DNA of 14,327 bases, taken from positions 1 to 14,327 of the forward strand of contig CALATN010000041.1 in the NCBI GenBank assembly GCA_937891895.1, given 5' to 3'. Numbering within the stretch: the first letter of the stretch is position 1; every line of letters begins with the position of its first letter. Positions 7,787 through 13,799 of this stretch are shown piece after piece. The translations under genes were made by a program, and so were the position numbers. This DNA is from an uncultured Clostridia bacterium. Lineage in GTDB: Bacteria; Bacillota; Clostridia; Oscillospirales; Ruminococcaceae. Under the pieces are notes generated by a model. That model was not told the origin of the DNA. It made no database searches and was given only the letters and a program-made list of their open reading frames with translations.

Positions 7787-8548
7787 TCACCATTCCATCG
7801 AAGCAAGCCAAGAGTTCACCTGTGCTTCACGGCTCTTTTCAGCTTCGGCTGTGTAAGGCGGCAGGTCGAGGTCACCGATTACCGCACCGTCGGCAATGTA
7901 GATAATTCTTGTTGCACGGAGCGCCGCACGGCTGTCGTGGGTAACCATAAGAATACTTTGACCGTTGTTGTTCAGGTCTGTAAGCAGGTTGAGTACCTCG
8001 GTTGTATTCTTTCTGTTCAGCGCACCTGTAGGCTCGTCGGCAAAAAGAAGCTTAGGGTTGTTGATTACCGCACGGGCAATAGCACATCTCTGCTGTTCGC
8101 CGCCTGAGCACTGTGAGGGAAGCTGTGTTTTGATTGCGGAAATGCCCATTTTTTCAAGCAGTTCGTCAGCACGCTTGTTGACCTCATCAGCGGGAACGGA
8201 TTTGTTTAAGTACCCCGGAACAGCAACATTCTCAAAAAGGGAAAGATTGCTGACAAGGTGCATCTGCTGGAAGATGAAGCCGAAGTCGCCGTGGCGGAGT
8301 TCGGAAAGTTTCTTTTCAGGAAGCTTGACGATGTCCTTGCCGTCATAAGTAACCGAGCCGCCTGTTGCCCTGTCCATACCGCTCAAAGCGTAGAGAAGTG
8401 TGGACTTGCCCGAGCCAGATGCGCCCATTACAACGGTGAAGTCGCCCTCGTAGATTTCAATATCAAGGTTGGATAAAATGTGGTTCTGCACGCCGTTATG
8501 TGCAAAGCTTTTGCAAAGTCCCTTTGCGGATAAAATTGTATTTTTCAT
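7787..8548 (-). CDS. ABC transporter ATP-binding protein (LolD/MacB family)
   Basis: Cytoplasmic ATPase that powers the FtsX-type permease encoded 8 nt downstream. The 253 residues contain Walker A GASGSGKST (42-50), Q-loop Gln94 in FIFQQMHLV, signature CSGGEQQR (147-154), Walker B LLFADEP (167-173), D-loop GALN and H-loop His204 in MVTHD. The signature has Cys where Leu is usual; the rest is intact, so it should be active. The C-terminal extension after about 215 is short and charged. The ribosome binding site GAAAGGA lies 11 nt before the ATG, a long spacing explained by pairing with the extreme 3' end of 16S rRNA. The gene follows the sensor kinase gene after 89 bp that hold a putative promoter and regulator box. 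Translational coupling to the permease is likely. Confidence 0.95.
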   Translation of the reverse strand: MKNTILSAKGLCKSFAHNGVQNHILSNLDIEIYEGDFTVVMGASGSGKSTLLYALSGMDRATGGSVTYDGKDIVKLPEKKLSELRHGDFGFIFQQMHLVSNLSLFENVAVPGYLNKSVPADEVNKRADELLEKMGISAIKTQLPSQCSGGEQQRCAIARAVINNPKLLFADEPTGALNRKNTTEVLNLLTDLNNNGQSILMVTHDSRAALRATRIIYIADGAVIGDLDLPPYTAEAEKSREAQVNSWLASMEW

Positions 8549-8584
8549 AGGCTGCCATTTCCTTTCTGTTCTTTTGTTGGTTTA

Positions 8585-8590
8585 ATTTTA
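8585..8590 (-). promoter_or_regulatory. Candidate -10 box of the ABC operon
   Basis: TAAAAT on the minus strand, about 37 bp before the ATPase ATG. No recognisable -35 lies 17 bp upstream (GGACTT at 8608-8613), which fits an activator-dependent promoter served by the adjacent direct repeat. Confidence 0.45.
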
Positions 8591-8601
8591 CCGCAAAAGT
8601 T

Positions 8602-8623
8602 ATTAAGAAGTCCTTAAGAAGTC
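8602..8623. promoter_or_regulatory. Tandem 11-bp direct repeat, candidate response-regulator box
   Basis: ATTAAGAAGTC and CTTAAGAAGTC lie head to tail (10 of 11 identical), so the TTAAG cores are 11 bp apart, one helical turn. OmpR-family regulators bind such repeats; the pattern resembles the NTTAAG-N5-WTTAAG site described for CiaR. It overlaps the -35 position of the ABC promoter. Binding by the regulator encoded at 9774-10463 is inference. Confidence 0.5.
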
Positions 8624-8628
8624 TGTAG

Positions 8629-8647
8629 GGGCGGATATTATCCGCCC
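8629..8647. repeat. Perfect 19-bp palindrome overlapping the kinase stop codon
   Basis: GGGCGGATA-T-TATCCGCCC, more G+C-rich than its surroundings. In RNA it can fold with a GGGCGG/CCGCCC stem, but no T-tract follows on either strand, so it is not a standard terminator. The G/C-arm layout recalls dispersed intergenic palindromes of Clostridia genomes; that recollection needs a genome-wide count. Confidence 0.5.
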
Positions 8648-9777
8648 GCTTTTTCAGGAAGTATTATTCTTATCTGAAAGCCGTCAGGAAGATTTTCAGC
8701 GTATACCTCGCCGCCTGACTGGGTTACAACATATTTTACAATGTACAAGCCAAGCCCTGCGCCGTTTTCCTTTTCGATACGGCTGCCGCGGTAGAACTTG
8801 TCGAAGATGAATGGGATTTCCTCCTCGGGAATACCCTTGCCGAAGTCACGGAAAGTAATTTCAGCGCCCTTTTTCGTCTTAGCGGCGGAAATTTCCACAT
8901 CGGTTTTTGCGTACTTTGCCGCATTGCTGACAATGTTTTCAAACACCTGAGTAAGCCTGTTCCTGTCAGCATTTATGTCAATAAAGTATGCGGGTAGATT
9001 AAGACGGATATTGTTCCGTGCGGAAATTTCCGACACGGTTTCCTTGATGAAGCCGCAAAGCTCAAATTCGGTGGGGTTCATTTTCAGCTTGTCAAGGTCG
9101 GAAATGGAGTGGAGAAGCATATCATTCGTAAGTGCCGCAACCTCGTCGCATTTGCGCATTATAACCGACAGATATTTCGCGCGCTTTTCGGGAGTAGCGT
9201 CCATTCCCGCTTCAAGTCCCTCAGCGTAGGCACGGATTGATGCAACAGGGGTTTTGATGTCGTGGGAAAGTGAGGCGATGACGGTTTTGTTGTTTTCGAT
9301 TGCCTCCTTTTCGCAGGCACGTGCCGAGGAAATCTCACGGCGCATACAGTCGAAAGCCCATGTGAATTTGCCGAAATAGTTGGTACGCTCATAGTTCAGC
9401 GGCAGGTCAAAGTCGCCGTTTGCGATACGCTCAGCAAAGCCTGTCAGCTTCTCAAAGGGACGTAGAATTGCAAACCATATATAGAGGAATACAGCGATTA
9501 TAAGTGCTGAACAAGAGGCGAAAATCGTCCACAGATAAGAGGTGCTGTTGCTGCTTTCGGGGATGTATTCCGACAGCGCGGTTTTAAGTTCAGCGGCACG
9601 GATTTGCGCGGTTGCCGTGTCGCCGTTTGCGATAAGCTGTTCAATTTCATTTGCCGCAACTGTGTAGCTGCCGAAATCCACCTTGGGCGGTTTTTTCGAC
9701 ACGTTACAAAGCAAAGCCGTTACAACGGCAAGCAAGGCTATGAAAGCTATTGCGGCGGTTATTAAATATTTTTTCAT
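8638..9777 (-). CDS. Sensor histidine kinase (HisKA/HATPase, HAMP)
   Basis: Membrane sensor kinase of 379 residues, partner of the response regulator encoded just upstream. TM1 is at about 4-24 and TM2 at about 84-106, with an extracytoplasmic segment of about 58 residues between them. HAMP follows (about 106-158), then HisKA with SLSHDIKTP and phospho-acceptor His172. The ATPase domain has N-box NIVSNAAKYA (281-290), G1 DFGKGIP (311-317), F-box FIFDKFYR (323-330) and G2 GAGLGLYIVKY (339-349). All catalytic motifs are intact. The ATG overlaps the regulator's TGA (ATGA, 4 nt), so the two are translationally coupled; GGAGG lies 7 nt upstream. Unlike BceS-type kinases it has a real outer loop, so it may sense a ligand or envelope state directly, or through the ABC transporter. 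The signal is unknown. Confidence 0.96.
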   Translation of the reverse strand: MKKYLITAAIAFIALLAVVTALLCNVSKKPPKVDFGSYTVAANEIEQLIANGDTATAQIRAAELKTALSEYIPESSNSTSYLWTIFASCSALIIAVFLYIWFAILRPFEKLTGFAERIANGDFDLPLNYERTNYFGKFTWAFDCMRREISSARACEKEAIENNKTVIASLSHDIKTPVASIRAYAEGLEAGMDATPEKRAKYLSVIMRKCDEVAALTNDMLLHSISDLDKLKMNPTEFELCGFIKETVSEISARNNIRLNLPAYFIDINADRNRLTQVFENIVSNAAKYAKTDVEISAAKTKKGAEITFRDFGKGIPEEEIPFIFDKFYRGSRIEKENGAGLGLYIVKYVVTQSGGEVYAENLPDGFQIRIILPEKAGG

Positions 9778-10463
9778 TCCTTAACCTCCAACATATAACC
9801 GACCTTGTAAACGGTCTTGATAAACTGCGGGTTTGCAGGGTCAGCTTCAAGCTTTTCACGGAGCCAGCGTATATGCACCGTCAGGGTAGACGGCTCAACC
9901 TCAGAAAATGCGCCCCAAACCTCGGCGATAAGCTTATCCTTGGGGATAGCCGTGTTCATATTCTCGCAAAGGTACGCAAGCAGGTCAAATTCACGGAGAG
10001 AAAGGGAAACGGGTGCACCGTCCTTCGTAGCGGAGCGTGCGGTGATGTTTACGCTGATATTGCCGAAGGTTACAACCTTTTCCTGCTCGGAAAAGCCGTA
10101 GGTGCGGCGTATCAGGGCGTTGACCCTCGACAGCAATTCTTTCATAGAATACGGCTTTGGCAGATAGTCGTCACCGCCGATGTCAAAGCCTGTGATGCGG
10201 TCGCTTTCGCTGGTGCGTGCGCTGGCGAAGATAACGGGTATCTGTGACACACGGCGAAGCTCCTTGCAAAGCTCAAGGCCTGTGGTGTCGGGGAGATTTA
10301 TGTCAAGAAGTATGAGATGATAGGTGTGCTGTGAAAGCAGGTCAAAGGCCTCCTCACCGCTTGCGGCGGTTGTTACGGAGTAGCCGTAGCCCTCAAGCAT
10401 TTCAGATATTATAAAGGACAAATCCTCGTCGTCGTCAACGATAAGTATATTCTTTTCAGACAT
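9774..10463 (-). CDS. OmpR/PhoB-family response regulator
   Basis: Cytoplasmic transcription factor of 229 residues phosphorylated by the adjacent kinase. The receiver domain (about 4-118) has the acidic pocket VDDDED (9-14), phospho-acceptor Asp54 in LILLDINLPD, Ser81 in FASAR and Lys103 in LPKPYSMKEL. The winged-helix DNA-binding domain (about 131-227) shows LSLREFDLLAYL, STLTVHIRWLREKL and TVYKVGYML, typical of the OmpR/PhoB effector. The start codon has AGGAGG 7 nt upstream. It is first in a regulator-kinase-ATPase-permease cluster on one strand, an arrangement widely linked to antimicrobial-peptide or envelope-stress response in Firmicutes. Likely target: the direct repeat before the ATPase gene (8602-8623). 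Confidence 0.96.
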   Translation of the reverse strand: MSEKNILIVDDDEDLSFIISEMLEGYGYSVTTAASGEEAFDLLSQHTYHLILLDINLPDTTGLELCKELRRVSQIPVIFASARTSESDRITGFDIGGDDYLPKPYSMKELLSRVNALIRRTYGFSEQEKVVTFGNISVNITARSATKDGAPVSLSLREFDLLAYLCENMNTAIPKDKLIAEVWGAFSEVEPSTLTVHIRWLREKLEADPANPQFIKTVYKVGYMLEVKE

Positions 10464-10492
10464 ACAAAAGCCTCCTGTCGGTTATTAAGCTG

Positions 10493-10521
10493 ATTATACC
10501 ACACAAATTTCTTTTCCGCAA
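10493..10521 (-). promoter_or_regulatory. SigA-type promoter of the two-component operon
   Basis: TTGCGG (10516-10521), a 17-bp spacer and TATAAT (10493-10498) on the minus strand. The start near 10486 is about 22 nt before the regulator ATG. One TTAAG half-site (10484-10488) falls at the start site; a lone half-site is weak evidence for autoregulation. Confidence 0.75.
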
Positions 10522-10523
10522 CA

Positions 10524-10557
10524 AAATAAAAACGGCAGAGCGGATTTGCCCTGCCGT
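10524..10557 (-). terminator. Intrinsic terminator of the 83-residue gene
   Basis: On the minus strand ACGGCAG/CTGCCGT forms a 7-bp stem (10551-10557 with 10532-10538) with a 12-nt loop, followed by TTTTTATTTT. It sits directly upstream of the two-component promoter and insulates it. Confidence 0.82.
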
Positions 10558-10562
10558 AGATA

Positions 10563-10814
10563 TTAACCTTTAAGACCTCTTGACTGTCTGTCCATATCCT
10601 CAATTACAATGTCGAAGATTTCTCCCAAAGAAGCGCAGTATTCAAGCACCTTCCATGGCTCGTTGGTGTGGTAATGGATTTTGATAAGCTCCTCGTCACC
10701 TACAGCGAGAAGGCTATCGCCCTTGAAGTTGGCGATGAAGTAATCGTTGATAGCGTCCTCATCAAGATTTTCGCCCTCGATGAGAAGCTGGGTATCGTAT
10801 CTGAATTCAATCAT
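10563..10814 (-). CDS. Small free-standing protein resembling the FakA (YloV) middle domain
   Basis: An 83-residue soluble protein with no membrane segment. By recall, the string GDSLLAVGDEELIKIHYHTNEP (32-53, given here in outline) and KVLEYCASLGEIFDIVIEDMDRQ match the central domain of fatty-acid kinase subunit FakA/YloV, where the equivalent reads roughly GDSLVVVGDEDLIKVHVHT and so on. FakA is a DhaL-like kinase of about 550 residues; neither its kinase nor its C-terminal domain is present here. Short proteins of this kind are sometimes labelled 'kinase to dihydroxyacetone kinase'. The His-x-His pair (47, 49), reported as zinc ligands in FakA, is kept; the expected Cys of the YCTE motif appears to be Asp7 in YDTQ. 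GGGAG lies 8 nt before the ATG. It is monocistronic with its own promoter and terminator, so it looks like a functional gene rather than a remnant. Function unknown; no kinase activity is expected. Confidence 0.8.
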   Translation of the reverse strand: MIEFRYDTQLLIEGENLDEDAINDYFIANFKGDSLLAVGDEELIKIHYHTNEPWKVLEYCASLGEIFDIVIEDMDRQSRGLKG

Positions 10815-10849
10815 AGCTACATCTCCCTGAATAAGATTATTATATTTAG

Positions 10850-10878
10850 ATTATACAACTGACAGCGTCAGATTGCAA
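10850..10878 (-). promoter_or_regulatory. Strong SigA-type promoter of the FakA-middle-like gene
   Basis: TTGCAA (10873-10878), a 17-bp spacer and TATAAT (10850-10855) on the minus strand, with T-G before the -10 (TTGTATAAT). The start near 10843 gives a leader of about 29 nt. Confidence 0.8.
10859..10871. promoter_or_regulatory. Inverted repeat inside the promoter spacer (possible operator)
   Basis: CTGAC-AGC-GTCAG fills most of the spacer between -35 and -10 of the minus-strand promoter. A repressor or MerR-like factor could act here; position is the only evidence. Confidence 0.4.
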
Positions 10879-10915
10879 GCCGTAAATGCACGGATTTGCT
10901 TTTTGCACAAATAAA

Positions 10916-10942
10916 TAATGCGTGTTTTTATCAATCGGATAA
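10916..10942 (+). promoter_or_regulatory. Weak SigD/FliA-like promoter candidate
   Basis: TAAT (10916-10919), 15 bp, then TCGGATAA (10935-10942), compared with TAAA-N15-GCCGATAA for flagellar sigma factors: 3 of 4 and 6 of 8 matches. Chemoreceptor genes often use this sigma factor, which raises its prior. The leader would be about 170 nt. Confidence 0.25.
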
Positions 10943-10980
10943 AGTGTTCGCCTTATGCACAAAAAGATAAACAGCTGTTG

Positions 10981-11009
10981 TTGCATTTGTACAAAATATT
11001 GGGAATAAT
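10981..11009 (+). promoter_or_regulatory. Secondary SigA-type promoter candidate for the MCP gene
   Basis: TTGCAT (10981-10986), a 17-bp spacer and AATAAT (11004-11009). Weaker than the site immediately downstream, and its product would include that site in its leader. Confidence 0.4.
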
Positions 11010-11020
11010 CAACATTTCAG

Positions 11021-11049
11021 TTGATAATTATTACAAAATATATTATAAT
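11021..11049 (+). promoter_or_regulatory. Main SigA-type promoter of the MCP gene
   Basis: TTGATA (11021-11026), a 17-bp spacer and TATAAT (11044-11049). The start near 11056 gives a leader of about 64 nt that contains a small hairpin, AAGTATA/TATACTT (11057-11063 with 11074-11080). Confidence 0.75.
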
Positions 11050-11119
11050 ATAGTATAAGTATAAGTGTATTTTTATACTTCAGCATAAGTTCAAAACAAC
11101 ATCGGAAGAAGGCAATGCT

Positions 11120-12811
11120 ATGAAAAATATGAAGATTTCTGTCAAGATACTTATGGCGTTTACAATAGTCCTGCTGATGACAATTATTCTGGGACTTGCT
11201 TCGCTGGTTTCCATAAGCAGTCTGAGCAAAACCACAGAGGAGTACGCAAAGGCTACAATCCCGTCAATATACAAGCTTGAAGAAGCAAGACGGCTTATGT
11301 CCGAGGGTGAGGTTTATGCTCTTGAAGCTACAACTACAACCTCAATGCGTGAGCTTGACACAATCAAGCCGGAAATTGACAAGGTACATACCGCTATTGA
11401 CGAGTCGCTGAATGCCTTCCTTGAAATGTCACCTCAGTTTTCCGAAGAGGTTGAAACAATAAAGAAGTGTATGAAGGCCGTTGAAATGGCTAAGGATAAG
11501 GTTGTTACCGAATGTGCAGGCAACGCTGATGACGGCGGAAAGGCTGCCTACAGCGAATACAAGCACTCCTACGCACCTGCCTTTGATATGGTTGTAAGAG
11601 AAATCACAGCTCTCAGTGACAAGGTTTCGGCTGAGGTTGAGGCTGCGTACACCGAGGCGGAAGTTCTCAACAGGACAATGGCTGTTATCATTATCGGACT
11701 TATCGCGGCTTCAATTGCGGTAATCGTGCTGGTAACAATCATCCTTACAAGACAGATTACAAAGCCGCTGAAGGAAGTTGAAACAGCTATGCAGGCTATT
11801 TCCCGCGGTGACCTTTCCTCTGCAGAAATCCGCTACCGCTCAAAGAATGAGCTGGGTGTGCTTTCCGATGCGGCAAGAGAAACGGTTGAAACTCTCCAGA
11901 GAATTATCCCTGATATCACAAGTATGTGCAGAAGCATCGGCGAGGGCAAGTTCAATGTTGAGTCCTCCTGTCCGAATGCATATATCGGCGAGTACGGCGA
12001 AATCCTTTCGGGCGTTGTATCCGCACGAAACAACCTTTCCGCTGCTCTCCAGCAGGTTGATGCGGCTTCCTATGAGCTTCTCAGCGGTTCGGGACAGGTT
12101 GCAAGCGGTGCGCAGGCACTTGCTTACGGCGCAACAGAACAGGCAAGCTCCATTCTTGAGCTTTCTTCCACAATTGATGTTATTACAGATATGATCAAGT
12201 CCAACGCTGAAGATGCCGTTGAGGCAAGCAGCAAGGCTAACGAGGCAGGTACAGAGGTTGCTGAGGCAACCGTTATGATGGAAAGCCTTGTAAATGCCAT
12301 GAAGGAAATCAACGAGTCCGCTCACCACATCAGCGAAATCATCAGCGCTATCGACGATATCGCTTTCCAGACAAACATTCTCGCACTCAATGCCGCTGTT
12401 GAAGCCGCAAGAGCGGGTGAAGCAGGCAAGGGCTTTGCGGTTGTTGCAGATGAAGTAAGACAGCTTGCTTCCAAGTCCGCAGAAGCCGCACAGAACACAG
12501 CACAGCTTATCGAAAGCACGGTTGAAGCGGTTGACAACGGAAGTGCACTGGTTGACGAGGTTGCCGAAAAGATGGAACGTGTTTCCGAGGCAGCAGGAGA
12601 AGCTGCAAGCATCAACAGCAGAATTACCGAGTCCTCTCAGAATGCCGCAAACGCAATCGGACAGATTACCGCAGGTGTGGAGAGAATTTCTGCGGTTGTA
12701 CAGAACAACTCCGCAACCTCCGAGCAGTCCGCCGCATCAAGCGAGGAGCTTTCAGGTCAGGCGAATATGCTCAAGGAGCTTGTTGACGGCTTTGAGCTTT
12801 ACAACGGTTAA
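11120..12811 (+). CDS. Methyl-accepting chemotaxis protein (transmembrane chemoreceptor)
   Basis: A 563-residue chemoreceptor that signals to the CheA/CheW complex at the inner face of the membrane. TM1 is at about 10-32 and TM2 at about 188-210. The periplasm-equivalent domain between them (about 155 residues, mostly helical) looks like a four-helix-bundle (4HB_MCP) ligand sensor. HAMP follows (about 211-263), then a second HAMP-like unit (about 264-315) and the cytoplasmic signalling hairpin. The conserved tip IDDIAFQTNILALNAAVEAA and RAGEAGKGFAVVADEVRQLA spans about 411-450. The protein ends at FELYNG with no CheR-binding pentapeptide. The ATG has AAGAAGG 7 nt upstream. It is monocistronic, and no che or flagellar genes are in the window. 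The ligand is unknown. Confidence 0.96.
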   Translation: MKNMKISVKILMAFTIVLLMTIILGLASLVSISSLSKTTEEYAKATIPSIYKLEEARRLMSEGEVYALEATTTTSMRELDTIKPEIDKVHTAIDESLNAFLEMSPQFSEEVETIKKCMKAVEMAKDKVVTECAGNADDGGKAAYSEYKHSYAPAFDMVVREITALSDKVSAEVEAAYTEAEVLNRTMAVIIIGLIAASIAVIVLVTIILTRQITKPLKEVETAMQAISRGDLSSAEIRYRSKNELGVLSDAARETVETLQRIIPDITSMCRSIGEGKFNVESSCPNAYIGEYGEILSGVVSARNNLSAALQQVDAASYELLSGSGQVASGAQALAYGATEQASSILELSSTIDVITDMIKSNAEDAVEASSKANEAGTEVAEATVMMESLVNAMKEINESAHHISEIISAIDDIAFQTNILALNAAVEAARAGEAGKGFAVVADEVRQLASKSAEAAQNTAQLIESTVEAVDNGSALVDEVAEKMERVSEAAGEAASINSRITESSQNAANAIGQITAGVERISAVVQNNSATSEQSAASSEELSGQANMLKELVDGFELYNG

Positions 12812-12823
12812 ACGGCAAAAAAT

Positions 12824-12854
12824 AAGGCTACCGAACTTAATCGGTAGCCTTTTT
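12824..12854. terminator. Bidirectional terminator between the convergent MCP and SPFH genes
   Basis: An 11-bp stem AAGGCTACCGA/TCGGTAGCCTT with a 6-nt loop. T-rich runs follow on both strands (TTTTT on plus; ATTTTTTG on minus after the stem), so it can end both transcripts. Confidence 0.9.
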
Positions 12855-12855
12855 G

Positions 12856-13761
12856 TTATTCTGTAACAGCTTCGGTTGTTGGCTCTTCATAGGTGTAAAC
12901 AGGAGTTGAAGGTGCGGAGTAACCGTTTGCCTTTGCTTCTTCAAGAAGCTTTGAAAGGTCAAGCATCATTGTTCCGCCGTCGCCCGATACAACAGTAGGA
13001 AGTCTGCCGTCCCACTTTTCTATGTAGTTGCTGATGAGAATTTCAGGGGTAATCTGCTCGGACTTGAGTCTGTAAGCTTCAGCCTCAGCTTCAGCCTGAG
13101 CAATCTTCTGTTCAGCTTCAACCTTGATTCTCTGAAGGTCCTGTTCAGCCTTGAGAGCATTCTGCTGAGCTGTTTGCTTTGCTTCGATAGCAGCGTTGTA
13201 CTCGTCTGTAAAGTCAAAAGCGATAATGTTGAAAATCTGGATTTCAATGCCGTACTCAGTAACCTTTTCCTTGAGAAGCTCCATCATCTGGTCGCCGATT
13301 GACTGACGGTTTGTGATAAGCTCTTCAGCGGTAAACTTTGCTGTGACAGCCTTTACGCACTCCTGAATAGCAGGGGTAATAATCTTTGCTTCGTAGTCAA
13401 GACCGATGTTCTTGTACACGTTTGCGGAGTAAGAGTTGAGCACCTTATAGTTGACCGCAATTGTGGAAGTAACTGTCTGAAGGTCCTTTGAAGCGGCAGA
13501 ACACGCGGATTCAGCCTTCTGTACACGGTTGTCAACAAGAATGATGTCCTGAACAAACGGGATTTTGAAGTGAAGACCTTCTGCCAGAACCTTTTCGGAA
13601 ACCTTTCCGAAGGTTGTAACAACACCTGAGTGACCAGCCTTTACAGTTGTGAAAGCGTTGAGTGCAACAATAAGAAGGATAACCACAATAATTACTGTGG
13701 CAACGATTTTCTTTACTGTGCCTGCGTTTGCGTCAACAACTTTTTGATTAGGGTTTGCCAT
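12856..13761 (-). CDS. SPFH/prohibitin-family membrane protein
   Basis: A 301-residue membrane-anchored scaffold protein of the stomatin/prohibitin/flotillin/HflC superfamily. One N-terminal transmembrane segment (about 18-38) is followed by the SPFH (PHB) domain (about 36-190), with HSGVVTTFGKVSEKVLAEGL and HFKIPFVQDI typical of its start. An Ala/Glu-rich coiled coil covers about 186-235, then ILISNYIEKWDGRLP and an acidic Thr/Glu-rich tail ending at EAVTE. These proteins form oligomeric rings that organise membrane microdomains or modulate FtsH-type proteases; which applies here cannot be told. The ribosome binding site GAAAGGA lies 13 nt before the ATG. No promoter is evident in the 38-nt gap to the 65-residue gene upstream, so both are likely transcribed from a promoter beyond ricT. 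Confidence 0.93.
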   Translation of the reverse strand: MANPNQKVVDANAGTVKKIVATVIIVVILLIVALNAFTTVKAGHSGVVTTFGKVSEKVLAEGLHFKIPFVQDIILVDNRVQKAESACSAASKDLQTVTSTIAVNYKVLNSYSANVYKNIGLDYEAKIITPAIQECVKAVTAKFTAEELITNRQSIGDQMMELLKEKVTEYGIEIQIFNIIAFDFTDEYNAAIEAKQTAQQNALKAEQDLQRIKVEAEQKIAQAEAEAEAYRLKSEQITPEILISNYIEKWDGRLPTVVSGDGGTMMLDLSKLLEEAKANGYSAPSTPVYTYEEPTTEAVTE

Positions 13762-13799
13762 TTTAAAAAATCAATCCTTTCGTAAATGGGCGGAATCTC

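Larger units (their letters stand above)
10879..11020. other. Non-coding stretch between divergent promoters
   Basis: The gap between genes here is about 305 bp (10815-11119). This A/T-rich part holds no ORF or RNA gene that I recognise. It contains TGCACAAA twice (10904-10911 and 10956-10963), a weak SigD-like site and one secondary SigA-like site described separately. Confidence 0.5.

Noticed and set aside
7779..7811. Longer start for the ABC permease (ATG 7811)
   Set aside because: Would overlap the ATPase coding end and lacks a ribosome binding site; GAGGTG before ATG 7778 decides the shorter start.
10904..10963. TGCACAAA repeated twice 52 bp apart
   Set aside because: Short A/T-rich 8-mers in A/T-rich non-coding DNA; could easily be chance and there is no third copy.
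11840..12328. 162-residue minus-strand frame inside the MCP gene
   Set aside because: Lies wholly inside a certain chemoreceptor gene and shows no motif of its own.
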